Of a stretch of 64,000 nucleotides of DNA, positions 9,801 to 19,471 are shown one piece after another. Made by a program: the position numbers and the translations under genes. The stretch spans positions 868,001 through 932,000 of the forward strand of contig NZ_CP162553.1 in assembly GCF_040939785.1 (NCBI RefSeq), in the 5' to 3' direction. Source of the stretch: Bradyrhizobium lupini. GTDB taxonomy: Bacteria; Pseudomonadota; Alphaproteobacteria; Rhizobiales; Xanthobacteraceae. The notes beneath the pieces were generated by a model. It worked only from the letters and a program-made list of their open reading frames with translations, was not told where the DNA came from and searched no databases. How positions within the stretch are numbered: position 1 is the stretch's first letter; the number at the start of each line of letters is the position of its first letter.

Positions 9801-10859
9801 TCAGTGTAGGGTGCCTGGGAGACCGAGACGCGATCCGTCGTAGACGCTGTTGCGAGCGCCCGCCCACCAGGCGCCGCTGGCCAGATACCATTCCACGGTG
9901 TCGGCGAGACCTTGCTCGAAGCTTCGGGTCGGCTGCCATCCCAGCTCGCGGTGAGCCTTAGACGCGTCGATCGCGTAACGTGCGTCGTGTCCCGGACGGT
10001 CCGGCACGAACGTAATAAGCGACCGCCTCGCTGCCGGCCCGGGACGTAATCGATCAAGCACGTCACAGATCTGGCTGACAACCTCCAGGTTGGACCGTTC
10101 GCTGTCCCCGCCGAAATTATACTTCTCTCCCGGCCTGCCCTCGAACAGCAGCCGTATCAAACCGGCTGCGTGATCCTCTACATAAAGCCAGTCACGCACA
10201 TTGCTGCCATCACCATAGAGAGGCAGCGGCTTGTACTCGATCGCGTTGAGAATCGTCAGCGGAATGAGCTTTTCCGGGAATTGGAACGGTCCGTAATTGT
10301 TCGAACAGTTCGACACGACAACCGGTAAGCCGTAGGTCTTATGCCAGGCGAGCGCGAGGTGATCCGAAGCCGCCTTGCTCGCTGAATAAGGCGAACTCGG
10401 CCGATAGGGTGTATCTTCCCGGAAGCGGTCGAACGATCCCAAAGAACCGTAGACCTCGTCCGTCGACACGTGGACGAATCTGAACTGCTTCCGCCGCTCG
10501 TCTGGCAACCGATCATGGTATCGCCTGGCTGCCTCCATCAGCGTGTAGGTGCCGATTATGTTGGTAGTGATGAACTTTGCCGAACCTGTAATCGAGCGGT
10601 CGACATGACTCTCTGCGGCTAGATGAATGACCGCAGTTGGCTCCCATCGAGCAAATAGACGATCTACAGCCTCCTGATCGCAGATGTCGTGCTGCTCAAA
10701 CCGATAGGAGCTTGAGCCGTCGATGGATGCCAACGACGCCAGATTGGCCGCATATGTCAATTTATCGACATTGACGACGGTGACCCCTGCCTCCGACACC
10801 AGCTGTCGACAGACGGCAGAACCGATAAATCCCGCTCCGCCCGTCACCAGGACACGCAT
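9801..10859 (-). CDS. rfbB: dTDP-glucose 4,6-dehydratase RfbB
   Basis: Converts dTDP-glucose to dTDP-4-dehydro-6-deoxyglucose using bound NAD. It is 352 residues, an extended short-chain dehydrogenase: GGAGFIG at residues 7-13, [12 protein letters not shown], the catalytic [12 protein letters not shown] segment, [11 protein letters not shown] with the Tyr/Lys pair, and [19 protein letters not shown]. Length matches the family. The start is the ATG at 10857-10859; an upstream in-frame Met would add only ten unlikely residues and overlap rfbC. It lies 10 bases after rfbC and 8 before rfbD, so it is co-transcribed. Confidence 0.97.
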   Translation of the reverse strand: MRVLVTGGAGFIGSAVCRQLVSEAGVTVVNVDKLTYAANLASLASIDGSSSYRFEQHDICDQEAVDRLFARWEPTAVIHLAAESHVDRSITGSAKFITTNIIGTYTLMEAARRYHDRLPDERRKQFRFVHVSTDEVYGSLGSFDRFREDTPYRPSSPYSASKAASDHLALAWHKTYGLPVVVSNCSNNYGPFQFPEKLIPLTILNAIEYKPLPLYGDGSNVRDWLYVEDHAAGLIRLLFEGRPGEKYNFGGDSERSNLEVVSQICDVLDRLRPGPAARRSLITFVPDRPGHDARYAIDASKAHRELGWQPTRSFEQGLADTVEWYLASGAWWAGARNSVYDGSRLGLPGTLH

Positions 10860-10869
10860 GCCACGTCCT

Positions 10870-11433
10870 CTATTCAAACACTGAAACAAGCTGGTCGAAG
10901 TTGGGAAGCGTTCGGTCCTTTGCGGAAAGCCGGACCTCTGAGGCCTTCACGGGCCACTCGATCGCCAAGTCGGAATCGGCCCAATGAATTCCCCCGTCGT
11001 GCGCGGGAGAGTAGACCTCATCAACCTTGTAGAAGACCATGGTTTGAGGCTGCAGTGTGCAAAAGCCGTGAGCGAACCCTTTTGGAACGAACAACTGCTC
11101 GTCGCTCTCGCTGTCCAGCTTGACCGAGACGTGCCTGCCGAACGTCGGGGAGGAGCGCCGAAGATCGACCGCAACATCGAGAATCGCTCCCTTTAGCACC
11201 CGGATCAGCTTGGCCTGCGCGAACGGCGGTCGCTGGAAGTGTAATCCGCGAACCGTCCCGACCGGCTCCGAGCATGATTGATTGTCCTGGATGAAATCGT
11301 TCGGAATCCCCTTTTCCGCAAAAGCGGAGCGACGAAACGTCTCGCAAAAATAGCCGCGGGCGTCAGAAAACCTTTCTGTTCGGACCAATTTGACGTCCGG
11401 AATCGCCAAACTTCGCACTTCCAGCATCGGCAT
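10870..11433 (-). CDS. rfbC: dTDP-4-dehydrorhamnose 3,5-epimerase RfbC
   Basis: Epimerises the dTDP-4-keto-6-deoxy sugar at C3 and C5. It is 187 residues, a cupin-fold Rml[41 protein letters not shown] with the catalytic His, [15 protein letters not shown] with its Asp partner, [14 protein letters not shown] and the [18 protein letters not shown] segment. Two starts are possible (ATG at 11431-11433 or 11425-11427); the longer is given. It is the first gene of the rhamnose operon and faces away from the Wzz/kinase gene across an AT-rich region that probably holds both promoters. Confidence 0.95.
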   Translation of the reverse strand: MPMLEVRSLAIPDVKLVRTERFSDARGYFCETFRRSAFAEKGIPNDFIQDNQSCSEPVGTVRGLHFQRPPFAQAKLIRVLKGAILDVAVDLRRSSPTFGRHVSVKLDSESDEQLFVPKGFAHGFCTLQPQTMVFYKVDEVYSPAHDGGIHWADSDLAIEWPVKASEVRLSAKDRTLPNFDQLVSVFE

Positions 11434-11730
11434 TCTCCGCCAGCCGCCGCCCTTCAAATGAGACGGCCCGATCTTCCCCGAAGCCCTCCAAACTGACCGG
11501 CCGAGCCCAGCAGGTGGCTCGGAGGAACAGGTCAGGCTCAATCAATCCGCGCTCCGGTGAGTGGTCGCCGACCATCCCGTTTAATTCCGTTGTCTTAAAT
11601 ATTCAATATTCATTTAATTTGCAAGCGACATTTTATAGTATATATTGATTTTAAATGATGCGACCCATTTCAAAACGAGGGCGGCGCCCGCCCCCCGCGC
11701 GACGTCATCACTGCCCGAGAGGCCTGTTTG
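11434..11730. promoter_or_regulatory. Divergent AT-rich control region for the rhamnose and polysaccharide operons
   Basis: The gap lies between divergent rfbC and the Wzz/BY-kinase gene. Bases 11581-11660 are strongly AT-rich and carry CATTTAATT at 11611-11619, the same nine bases found upstream of other operons in this window. Both promoters must lie here. Regulation by the H-NS-like proteins encoded nearby is inference. Confidence 0.55.
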
Positions 11731-14055
11731 ATGCTTCATACCCATCCGCTCCAATCCGAAAGAACACGCCTTCCAATGATCCTGCAGCCCGACCGCGATG
11801 GCGCTGGCGTCGGCGAGCTGATCAAATTGGGCATCGTATTTGTACGGCGCCAATATCTCGTGATCCTTGTGACCGCAGCTCTCGTAACTGCGAGCAGCCT
11901 GATTTACCTGCGGCTGGTGCCGCCAACGTACACGGCGCAGGTTCAAATCATTCTCGCAAATCCAAGAGCCCAATTCCTCCAGCAGCAGTCACTTCTCTCG
12001 GAGCCGCTCGTCGATGTCGCTCAAATCGAGACGCAGCTACAGATCATCAAATCACGAGCAACCGCTGTCGAAGTGATCAACCAACTGAAGCTAGCCAATC
12101 ACCCCGACTTCAAAGCACCGGACCTGTCCCTGTCTTCCCTCCAGCGCTGGATCCAGCGGTGGAGATCCGATCCTCTGAAAGATGCGCAGTCTGCGGCACC
12201 AAATCAGCCGTCCGAAACCACCATTGCGGCTTTTCTGGACCGCCTCTCTGCAGGCCGGATTAGCTATAGCCATGTCATCGAAGTGAATTTCAGCTCGAGC
12301 GATCCCGTGCTGAGCGCGGAGATCGCAAATGCAGTCGCAAGCACCTATATCAACGGCCAGCTCAGCGCAAAGTTTGATGCCACTCGGACAGCAACAAGCT
12401 GGCTGCAGGACCGTCTCCGCAATCTTGGCGATGAGGCGTTGACCGCTGAACGCGCCGTCAATGCTTACAAGTCTCAGAACAACATTGTCTCGCCGGGCGG
12501 TAAGCCGATTGGCGAGCAGCAAATCAATGAGCTCAATGCCCGCCTTGTGGCTGCTCGTGCACAGACCTCCGATGCGCTGGTAAAACTCAAGGGCTATGAA
12601 ACCATCCTGCAGACCGGCTCCAAGAGCTCGCCTGTGGCCGGTTTACCTGAGGCGCTGGGCGCCGACGTGCTCCAGAGCCCGATCATCACGAGCCTTAGAC
12701 AGCAATATCTCGACCTGGCACGACGCGAATCTGAATGGTCGACGCGTTATGGACGCGATCACCTCGCGGTCGTCAATCTTCGGAATCGAGTGCGGGATCT
12801 CCGGACGTCGATTCTTGAGGAAGTCAGGAGACTTGCCGAGTCCAGTCGAAACGACTTTGAGGCCGCCCAGCAGCGGCAACAGGAGCTCGAGAAACAACTT
12901 ACCCAAGCTGTGTCGCATTCGCGCCTCACAAATTCGGCGGAACTGACCATTCGAGATCTGGAGAGCCGGTCCAAGAGCCTGCGCGCGCTCTACGAGACGT
13001 TTCTGCAACACTACATGGGTTCGGCACAACAAGAGACCTTCCCCATTTCAGAGACGCGGGTGATCTTCCCCGCTTCGGCCGCCCAAACCAAGAGCAAGCC
13101 AAAGACCAAGGTGGTGCTTGGCATCGGCCTTCTGAGCGGACTTGCGCTCGGCATACTCCTGGCCTTCGTCAGGGACGTGATGGACCGTGTTTTCCGCACC
13201 ACGTCCCAACTCGAGGCCACGCTGGAACTCCCGTGCTTGTCTCTCGTCCCGATCCTAAGTGTGTCCCGACAGCAGAGGCCAGCGGCTCGGCTCCAACAGA
13301 CGCAAGAGGAACTGAGCCAACGAATAATTTCGACCGTTCCGGACATTCATCGTGCCGTCGTCGGCATGCCCCTCTCACGGTATACCGAGGCAATTCGCTC
13401 GATTAAGCTTGCAATCGATCATAGTCCGGCGAAGACCCCGAACCAGGTGATTGGCATAACATCCGCTCTTCCCAACGAAGGGAAGACGACGATTTCCGCC
13501 TCGCTTGCGCAACTCATCGGACACAGCGGCAAGAAAGCCATCATTGTCGATTGCGACCTCAGAAATCCGACGCTCTCGGCGAGCGTCGCGCCCAAAGCCC
13601 CAGATGGCATCATTGAAGTTGCGAACGGCTGCTGTTCGCTTGAAGACGCAATCTGGAGAGATCCAAGGACAAACCTTGCATTCCTTCCGGCGGTTCGTCG
13701 CGGTCCTCTGCTTCATACAAGCGAGATTCTGTCCGACCCATCGATATGCAAGCTATTTGATCGTCTCCGGCAAAGCTACGACTACATCATCGTGGATCTT
13801 CCGCCGCTCACTCCTCTTGTCGACGTGCGCGTGACCGCTCCTCTGATCGATTGCTACGTACTGGTCGTCGAATGGGGGCGTACTAAAATTGACGTCGTTC
13901 AGCATGCTTTGCATACCGCTCCGACCATTTCCGACGCGCTCATCGGCGCGGTATTTAATAAGACTGACATTAAGGCGATGGCGCGATACGACGCCGGACG
14001 CAGCGACTACTATGATGACAGCCACTACATTCGGTACGGCCTTTCGGGCTCTTGA
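11731..14055 (+). CDS. Polysaccharide co-polymerase fused to BY-type tyrosine kinase (Wzz/ExoP-type)
   Basis: Controls chain length and export of a surface polysaccharide from the inner membrane. About 774 residues: an N-terminal Wzz domain with a first membrane span (YLVILVTAALVTASSLIYL); long periplasmic coiled-coil arms; a second membrane span near LGIGLLSGLALGILLAFV; then a cytoplasmic BY-kinase with Walker A SALPNEGKT (about residue 576), Walker A' IIVDCDLRNP (about 605) and Walker B DYIIVDLPPL (about 685). The C-terminus has a Tyr cluster (YDAGRSDYYDDSHYIRY) for autophosphorylation. The ATG at 11731 follows GAGAGG at good spacing; a later ATG at 11776 is the alternative. It opens the rightward polymer operon. 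Confidence 0.94.
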   Translation: MLHTHPLQSERTRLPMILQPDRDGAGVGELIKLGIVFVRRQYLVILVTAALVTASSLIYLRLVPPTYTAQVQIILANPRAQFLQQQSLLSEPLVDVAQIETQLQIIKSRATAVEVINQLKLANHPDFKAPDLSLSSLQRWIQRWRSDPLKDAQSAAPNQPSETTIAAFLDRLSAGRISYSHVIEVNFSSSDPVLSAEIANAVASTYINGQLSAKFDATRTATSWLQDRLRNLGDEALTAERAVNAYKSQNNIVSPGGKPIGEQQINELNARLVAARAQTSDALVKLKGYETILQTGSKSSPVAGLPEALGADVLQSPIITSLRQQYLDLARRESEWSTRYGRDHLAVVNLRNRVRDLRTSILEEVRRLAESSRNDFEAAQQRQQELEKQLTQAVSHSRLTNSAELTIRDLESRSKSLRALYETFLQHYMGSAQQETFPISETRVIFPASAAQTKSKPKTKVVLGIGLLSGLALGILLAFVRDVMDRVFRTTSQLEATLELPCLSLVPILSVSRQQRPAARLQQTQEELSQRIISTVPDIHRAVVGMPLSRYTEAIRSIKLAIDHSPAKTPNQVIGITSALPNEGKTTISASLAQLIGHSGKKAIIVDCDLRNPTLSASVAPKAPDGIIEVANGCCSLEDAIWRDPRTNLAFLPAVRRGPLLHTSEILSDPSICKLFDRLRQSYDYIIVDLPPLTPLVDVRVTAPLIDCYVLVVEWGRTKIDVVQHALHTAPTISDALIGAVFNKTDIKAMARYDAGRSDYYDDSHYIRYGLSGS

Positions 14056-14154
14056 ACTGGCCGTGTCGCGGTGCGTTGCAATTCTAGAAGGCAGATCAGA
14101 GTGCCTGTCGAGCTGAGCATCTGCCGATCGGTCAGACAGAGGGGGTGATGCTAT

Positions 14155-16236
14155 ATGGTCGTCAAATTCCTAATGCTGGCTGTTCTTATGACCATCGCCT
14201 CGGCATTTGCAACGCCCGAAGTCTCGCGCGTTCAGGGCATATTCTCGGCTCTTCTCGCCGTCGCTGTACTGGGAGCAGCAATCTTCATCTCCTCCTCCGC
14301 AGTCGCGCGACTAGCACGACGTCTACGGCCCCTTCTCATCCTTGCGCTCGCTGCGCCGGCGGTTTGGATGGCTCTCCAGCTCGTTCCACTTCCGATCCAT
14401 GGACTCGGTAGTCCTATATGGCAAGCCGCATCAGCTGCCTTGAATGAGCCCCTTGCCGAACGGATCACAGTTGACGTTCGCACAACCGTGCAGGCGGTTT
14501 TGCACTACAACGCGGTCATCGCCCTCGCGCTCCTCACGGCAGTGGTCGCGTTGGACAAACAGTGCGCGTCACAGCTCCTCTACATTCTTGTCTCGGTCGC
14601 AGCTGGCGTCAGCGGGTATGCAATGTTACGGCAGATAAGCGGCTCGGATACCGCTCTCTTGCTTGTGAATAGTGCGGTTCCGGCGGCGCTGGGCTTGTTG
14701 CTATCCTCTGGGATGATGGTCGGTGCATTGGAGCAAAGCCGACGCATTAAGCAACCTTCAGGCTCCGCGCTAGGTTGGGCGACGAAACTATCGCTTGCTC
14801 TTTTGGCAATGCTCATCTGTCTGGCGAGAATTCTTGTTGGCGGCCAGACCAGCATTGTCGTTGCTGCACTGCTTGGCATGGTAATTGTGTTGGCCGTGTT
14901 CGCCATCCGCAACTGGTTCTACGGAATTTGGGGCACAGCAGGCGTGCTTGCGACGTCTGCGGTCCTGTTTCTCGCGAGCTTCACCATTGTGCCAATGAGG
15001 CAGGATACCGATCTGACGATCGCCCTATCCCGACATCAGCAAGCTGCGACTGAACGGATGCTGCAGGACACCGCGCCGACCGGCCTCGGCGCAGGAGCAT
15101 ACCCGGTAGTGCTACCAATTCATCGAGACATCGGCACAGCCGCGGCGCGAGAGCGCCCCACGGCCGCCGCGGCCATAGCTATCGAAATGGGCCGGACCTT
15201 TCTTTGCGGCTTGCTGATCGTTACGGTGCTTGGCGCCGCTACTTTGTTCAGGCGTTCCTTGCTGCGTGGTCACGACTACGTCTACGCTGCTATCGGTTCA
15301 GGCGCTGCGGTTTCGTTAGCTGTACTGGCCCTGATTGAGGATGGAATTCTCGAATACGGTGCATCGCTGCTCGCTGCTGCGCTGTTCGGGTTGGCTTTCG
15401 CTCAAAGCCGACCCAGTACTGCCAGCGAGATCTCCTATTCACGATCATCGCGGTCCGCAAATGGCGTAAACAGTCGAGATCCGATGAACCCGCCAATGCG
15501 CCCAAGCGCGTTCGGCAATGCGTCAGTGCGTCTTGGGCTGGGCTTCGTCGCGGTTGTTCTGATTGCGCAATCAGCCTGGCTGCTCACGCAGCGACCGCAT
15601 CTCGGCGGTCTGCCGATTGGACAACCTGCCTTCAGCCGCACTTCAATCCAGGCGCTTTCGAGTACGCCGTCGAAGTCTCTTCCCGCCCACGGCGACTTGG
15701 GCGCAGAAATTCCCGCCACGGCACAGCCCAAGGTCGATGAAACTGCTGGTTCAAGGCCCGAGGACGGAACACATCTCGCGTCGCTAAATGCGTTCGCGGA
15801 TGCACTGCACTACTCGCCTTTGCGAGGTGATCTTTGGCTCATGCTGGCGGCGATCTCGAAGGAGCAGAAGTCGACCGGATATGACCTCATCGCTTTGCTG
15901 AAACTCTCGTACTACACCGCACCAAATGATCTGGCGCTACTTCCGCTACGGCTGACTATCGTCCTCGGCACGGGCTCGGTTGCAAGTGAGCCCGAACTGC
16001 GTGAGCTGATAAAGCGTGACGTGAAAATTGCCTTGGCAGATCAGCCTGCCCTCAGACCGGCCCTCCTCGCCGCCTATAAATCCGCAGGAGCTGATGGCAA
16101 GGCTTTTGCGGACAATCTGATTTCTGAGTTAGATCCCGGTTATCTTCAGGGTATGCATGCGGGCATCCGAGTTCCCGGGACCGGAAGCGAATTTTCACCG
16201 CCGAACAGGGTCTCGGGAGAGAGAAAGCCGCGCTAG
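14155..16236 (+). CDS. Multi-spanning membrane protein, O-antigen ligase/polymerase-like
   Basis: A 693-residue protein with about a dozen hydrophobic segments in its first two-thirds and a soluble Ala/Leu-rich C-terminal part after about residue 440. The stretch DTAPTGLGAGAYPVVLPIH sits where O-antigen ligase/Wzy-like proteins have their GxGxGxY-type periplasmic loop. Together with its place between a Wzz/kinase and a priming transferase, this suggests the polymerase or ligase of the locus. Sequence conservation in this family is poor, so the call rests on topology, that loop and context. The ATG at 14155 has an upstream AGAGGGGG. The gap to the previous gene is 99 bases. Confidence 0.75.
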   Translation: MVVKFLMLAVLMTIASAFATPEVSRVQGIFSALLAVAVLGAAIFISSSAVARLARRLRPLLILALAAPAVWMALQLVPLPIHGLGSPIWQAASAALNEPLAERITVDVRTTVQAVLHYNAVIALALLTAVVALDKQCASQLLYILVSVAAGVSGYAMLRQISGSDTALLLVNSAVPAALGLLLSSGMMVGALEQSRRIKQPSGSALGWATKLSLALLAMLICLARILVGGQTSIVVAALLGMVIVLAVFAIRNWFYGIWGTAGVLATSAVLFLASFTIVPMRQDTDLTIALSRHQQAATERMLQDTAPTGLGAGAYPVVLPIHRDIGTAAARERPTAAAAIAIEMGRTFLCGLLIVTVLGAATLFRRSLLRGHDYVYAAIGSGAAVSLAVLALIEDGILEYGASLLAAALFGLAFAQSRPSTASEISYSRSSRSANGVNSRDPMNPPMRPSAFGNASVRLGLGFVAVVLIAQSAWLLTQRPHLGGLPIGQPAFSRTSIQALSSTPSKSLPAHGDLGAEIPATAQPKVDETAGSRPEDGTHLASLNAFADALHYSPLRGDLWLMLAAISKEQKSTGYDLIALLKLSYYTAPNDLALLPLRLTIVLGTGSVASEPELRELIKRDVKIALADQPALRPALLAAYKSAGADGKAFADNLISELDPGYLQGMHAGIRVPGTGSEFSPPNRVSGERKPR

Positions 16237-16320
16237 CGCCCGGCTATTCCTTTCAATTCCTAGGCGATCAAGAATCCGCCGGCCCCCGGCGCCAAGGATC
16301 AACCTCGGCACATTTAAAGT

Positions 16321-16385
16321 AGCGCGAATTGTGATTTTTTACTTGATATATTCATTTAATTATTAATAATTAAATTGTAGGTCTC
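16321..16385. promoter_or_regulatory. AT-rich island before the priming transferase gene
   Basis: Mostly A and T over about 55 bases, with CATTTAATT at 16353-16361 continuing into TATTAATAATTAAATT. It lies 14 bases before the next start, so the transferase gene probably has its own promoter here besides read-through from the polymerase-like gene. Confidence 0.5.
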
Positions 16386-16398
16386 GGGTATCCCGACA

Positions 16399-17868
16399 AT
16401 GAATTTCATAAACCGACATTTCCCCCATGAGGAAGATAGGGACCGTATCGGTCCCAGGCCGTCGGTATCCCGCCAGCACAAATGGCCCCTTCGTTACGAG
16501 TCGATCGAATACGTGGCGCTCTGTGCGGATATTGCGACCATTCTTTTTGCGAGCGTCGTTTCGATGTGGGTGAGCCGAGCTCAGAGTGGATGGGCTGCAG
16601 GCGACTTAAGCAACGCACTTGGCCTGGCCCTAGTCAGCGCAACATGTCTCGTTTGCCTCTTGAAGACGCACGGTCTTTATCGGCCGGCCGAGCTCCTCGT
16701 CCTGCGAAGTCAGATGCGCGCCGTCTGGATTGCATGGGCGTCATTGTTGTTCTTGATATGGGCCGGGTACGGTTTTGCAATTGGTTCGGGCTCTTCTCAC
16801 CAAGCGGGCACACTTTTCGCTGTCCTGGGCCTGGGCTTGCTTATGGCCGAGCGGTGGGGAGTGAGAGCGCTTCTCGGGAAGGGCCTGAGCGGCAGAAAAT
16901 TCGCCAGCACAAACATTGTTCTGGTCAGCGACCAGCCGCCATCGAAAAACGCCGGACTGCCTGAAACGCTGGCGATGCATGGTTATTGTGTCCGAGGCCG
17001 GTTCAGCTTGCCCCCAATCGGCTTCGGTCCTGCCTGTCGAAGGCGGCTCACGGCTCGCGTGATTGACTACATTCGCAGCTCCGAGCTCGACCAGGTGGTT
17101 GTGGAAGCGCACCCGGAACGATGGCCCGAACTCCGGGCCTTCGTTGCCGATTTGCGGGTCTTGCCGCTACCGGTTGTGTTCGTGCCGGTCGGTACGACAT
17201 CCGAATTGCTTCGACACCCCACACGAAGCCTTGGAAGTACGGTCTGTGTTGAACTCCAGGGTGGGCCGCTTACGCAGCTGGACTGTGCGACCAAACGAAT
17301 CATTGATCTTTTCGGCGCCGCGCTCGCCTTGACGATACTTGCCCCGCTGCTTGTGCTGGCCGCACTTGCAATCAAGCTGGACTCGCCCGGCCCCATATTC
17401 TTTCGACAGCAACGCTGTGGTTTTAATGGCCGGATCTTCCTGATCCGCAAATTCCGGACGATGCATGTGCTCGAGGACGGGCCGGCGATCCTTCAGGCCC
17501 ATCGCCTCGACCGACGGGTGACGCGCGTCGGCAAATGGCTGCGACGGACAAGCTTCGATGAACTGCCACAGCTGTTAAACGTTCTCGACGGCAGCATGTC
17601 GCTGGTCGGTCCCCGTCCTCATGCCTTGGCTCATGACGGAGAATTTGACAAGCTCGTGCGGAACTACGCCCTACGCCGCAGGGTCAGGCCAGGACTGACC
17701 GGATGGGCCCAAGTCCATGGCTGCCGCGGTCCAACCCCCACAGCCATCACGGTCGAAACACGCGTACAATACGATCTCTGGTACATCGACAACTGGAGCC
17801 TTCGGCTTGATCTCGTGATCCTGCTGCGAACTCCCCTCGAAGTGCTGCGGGGACGCAACGCCTATTAG
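16399..17868 (+). CDS. Undecaprenyl-phosphate sugar phosphotransferase (priming enzyme, WcaJ/ExoY-type)
   Basis: Transfers a sugar 1-phosphate from a UDP-sugar to undecaprenyl phosphate to start each polysaccharide repeat unit at the inner membrane. It is 489 residues: an N-terminal region with about four membrane spans, a CoA-binding-like soluble part, a further span ([18 protein letters not shown]), then the conserved catalytic domain with [41 protein letters not shown] and LVGPRPHA, and finally [12 protein letters not shown] and [11 protein letters not shown]. All hallmark motifs are present. Which sugar it uses cannot be told; glucose or galactose is usual. It is the last recognised gene of the rightward polymer group. 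Confidence 0.94.
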   Translation: MNFINRHFPHEEDRDRIGPRPSVSRQHKWPLRYESIEYVALCADIATILFASVVSMWVSRAQSGWAAGDLSNALGLALVSATCLVCLLKTHGLYRPAELLVLRSQMRAVWIAWASLLFLIWAGYGFAIGSGSSHQAGTLFAVLGLGLLMAERWGVRALLGKGLSGRKFASTNIVLVSDQPPSKNAGLPETLAMHGYCVRGRFSLPPIGFGPACRRRLTARVIDYIRSSELDQVVVEAHPERWPELRAFVADLRVLPLPVVFVPVGTTSELLRHPTRSLGSTVCVELQGGPLTQLDCATKRIIDLFGAALALTILAPLLVLAALAIKLDSPGPIFFRQQRCGFNGRIFLIRKFRTMHVLEDGPAILQAHRLDRRVTRVGKWLRRTSFDELPQLLNVLDGSMSLVGPRPHALAHDGEFDKLVRNYALRRRVRPGLTGWAQVHGCRGPTPTAITVETRVQYDLWYIDNWSLRLDLVILLRTPLEVLRGRNAY

Positions 17869-17936
17869 GCCCACAGGATCACGGGCACTGCGGCGGCCAT
17901 TTAACCCCACCCCTCCGTCGAACAGTGCAGATCAGG

Positions 17937-18305
17937 TTACGCGCGCTGACGAAGCTTCGGACTTGCATCCCCTATGCGAAAGTCCTCAATTCTTCGGCCA
18001 GACTTCATGGCAGCAACCAACCACCGCGGCCGCTTGCCGCGCCCCGACCAGGTCTCGGAGGTCTGGGGATTCCGGTATTTCGGCAGCACACGCGGATATT
18101 TGCGTCTCGCCTTGGCAGGCGGAGACACGCCCGGTCCGCTTGAGGCCGTCAAAACAGCCACCCCGCCCCCGAGGACCGCCAAGCGCTTCTCCAGTTCGTG
18201 CTTTTCTGCCTTAATTCGGTCCGATAAGATCCCGCTAATTTCCTCATGAAGCGACCAGAGATCGTCAAGGGACATTGATTCTAACTCGAGTTTCTTAGCT
18301 GGCAT
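17937..18305 (-). CDS. H-NS/HvrA-family DNA-binding protein, copy 1
   Basis: A nucleoid-type regulator that binds AT-rich DNA. It is 122 residues: an N-terminal helix for oligomerisation (SLDDLWSLHEEISGIL, KHELEKRL), a linker, then the C-terminal DNA-binding segment RRKYPRVLPKYRNPQTSETW followed by SGRGKRPRWL, which contains the AT-hook-like core characteristic of alphaproteobacterial H-NS proteins. Start at the ATG 18303-18305; an in-frame upstream Met would add 16 unlikely residues. It is transcribed away from a second H-NS-like gene with about 710 bases between them. Paralogues lie at 19019 and 40960. Confidence 0.93.
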   Translation of the reverse strand: MPAKKLELESMSLDDLWSLHEEISGILSDRIKAEKHELEKRLAVLGGGVAVLTASSGPGVSPPAKARRKYPRVLPKYRNPQTSETWSGRGKRPRWLVAAMKSGRRIEDFRIGDASPKLRQRA

Positions 18306-19018
18306 GCTCGCACCCTGTAGTTGCGCCAAACTTAATATGCCCCGGATCGACATTAATCAAGATGGTGAACTCGGTTTTCCCAACAAAAGTATGGAACCGT
18401 ACTTAAATCCGCATTCCAGATAACTGCGTCGCAACAATCAATCAAGCCGAAACAGTGGGCTATCCGCATAATCTAATTGCGGAGCGGATAAATTTCACAC
18501 GTCCAGCGGGCAGCCGTGGGACTATTCAAGCGAACCGATGTGATGGGATCACATCGAGCGCCGGTACAAGTCATCTGCACCACAACATTCTCGATGAATA
18601 TGGTTGACGCGTAGGCTGCCCTCGTTTTTGGGCAATTTCGTTATCGCACGCGTTCGGATATGCGCAAGCGGGCGCCAACCAACTCAATGTCCGTCAGCCC
18701 AAACGGCCCGTGCTCGATTTGAGTTCCAGGCCCGAATGTCCGAGGGGTACAGCCGGGGGAAGATGCTCCGACTGTGCCGCAAGAAGAACTCGATCGAGAT
18801 CTTCCCGTTTCTTGCTCTGCAGCAAGTCATTGATCTGTCTATCCCCATTAATAAAATAACCCTCGCAATATTTAATTAAATAATATATTATTTATTCATT
18901 GTCGTATGGATCTGAAACACTGACTTTGGTCCATCGTTGATCGGGTGCTGGGGCAATAATTGCTCGAAAGCTTGATGACAGATGGATCAGGAGTCAGTCC
19001 AACGGTGACGAGAATGCT
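18306..19018. promoter_or_regulatory. Intergenic region between two divergent H-NS-like genes
   Basis: I see no convincing gene in these 713 bases. Two items stand out. Bases 18476-18500 closely resemble the Escherichia coli lac operator (GGAGCGGATAAATTTCACAC from 18481). Bases 18845-18900 form a very AT-rich island (TATTTAATTAAATAATATAT) about 120 bases before the second H-NS start. Such AT islands are the sort of DNA these proteins bind, so autoregulation is plausible. Confidence 0.5.
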
Positions 19019-19402
19019 ATGCGTCGGCAAGATCTCGAAGCCATGGACTTTGAGGAACTTTGGCTCCTTCACGAAGAGCTAACAAAGATACTTGCCGAAA
19101 AGATCACAGTCGAGAAGCGAGAGCTCGAAAAGCGTCTTGCGCAACTCAACCAGCCGGATCAATTCGGTGAAGCTGAACGCCGGGCCGCCAATGCCGGAAC
19201 GAGCGAGCCGCCGCGCCGCAAATACCCGAAAGTCGTGCCAAAATACTTCAATCCACTCCGCCCGACGGAGACTTGGTCGGGGCGTGGTAAACAGCCTCGC
19301 TGGCTAGTTGCCGCGCTCCAATCGGGGCACACGCTCGAAGAGTTCAGGATTCGCGAGAACGACGAGTCGTCCGATCGGAATGCCGGTGGACAAGGGCATT
19401 AA
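19019..19402 (+). CDS. H-NS/HvrA-family DNA-binding protein, copy 2
   Basis: 127 residues with the same plan as copy 1: an N-terminal dimerisation helix (DFEELWLLHEELTKILAEKI), Lys/Glu-rich coiled coil, then RRKYPKVVPKYFNP and the AT-hook-like TWSGRGKQPRWLVAALQSG. The C-terminal tail is longer than in copy 1. The ATG at 19019 is used; an internal Met at residue 9 (MDFEELW) would start nearer the conserved helix, and the ribosome site is weak for both. The AT-rich island just upstream suggests it controls itself or is controlled by its paralogue. Confidence 0.92.
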   Translation: MRRQDLEAMDFEELWLLHEELTKILAEKITVEKRELEKRLAQLNQPDQFGEAERRAANAGTSEPPRRKYPKVVPKYFNPLRPTETWSGRGKQPRWLVAALQSGHTLEEFRIRENDESSDRNAGGQGH

Positions 19403-19471
19403 CTCCGCGCAACTGCAGACATGTCGTTTGCTAAAACTGTTTGGCCTTGAAGGCGTGCGAGCTTGCTGGCT

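Noticed and set aside
18604..18879. A 91-codon frame between the two H-NS-like genes
   Set aside because: No ribosome site, its end is made of AT-rich promoter-like DNA, and the translation has no recognisable character.
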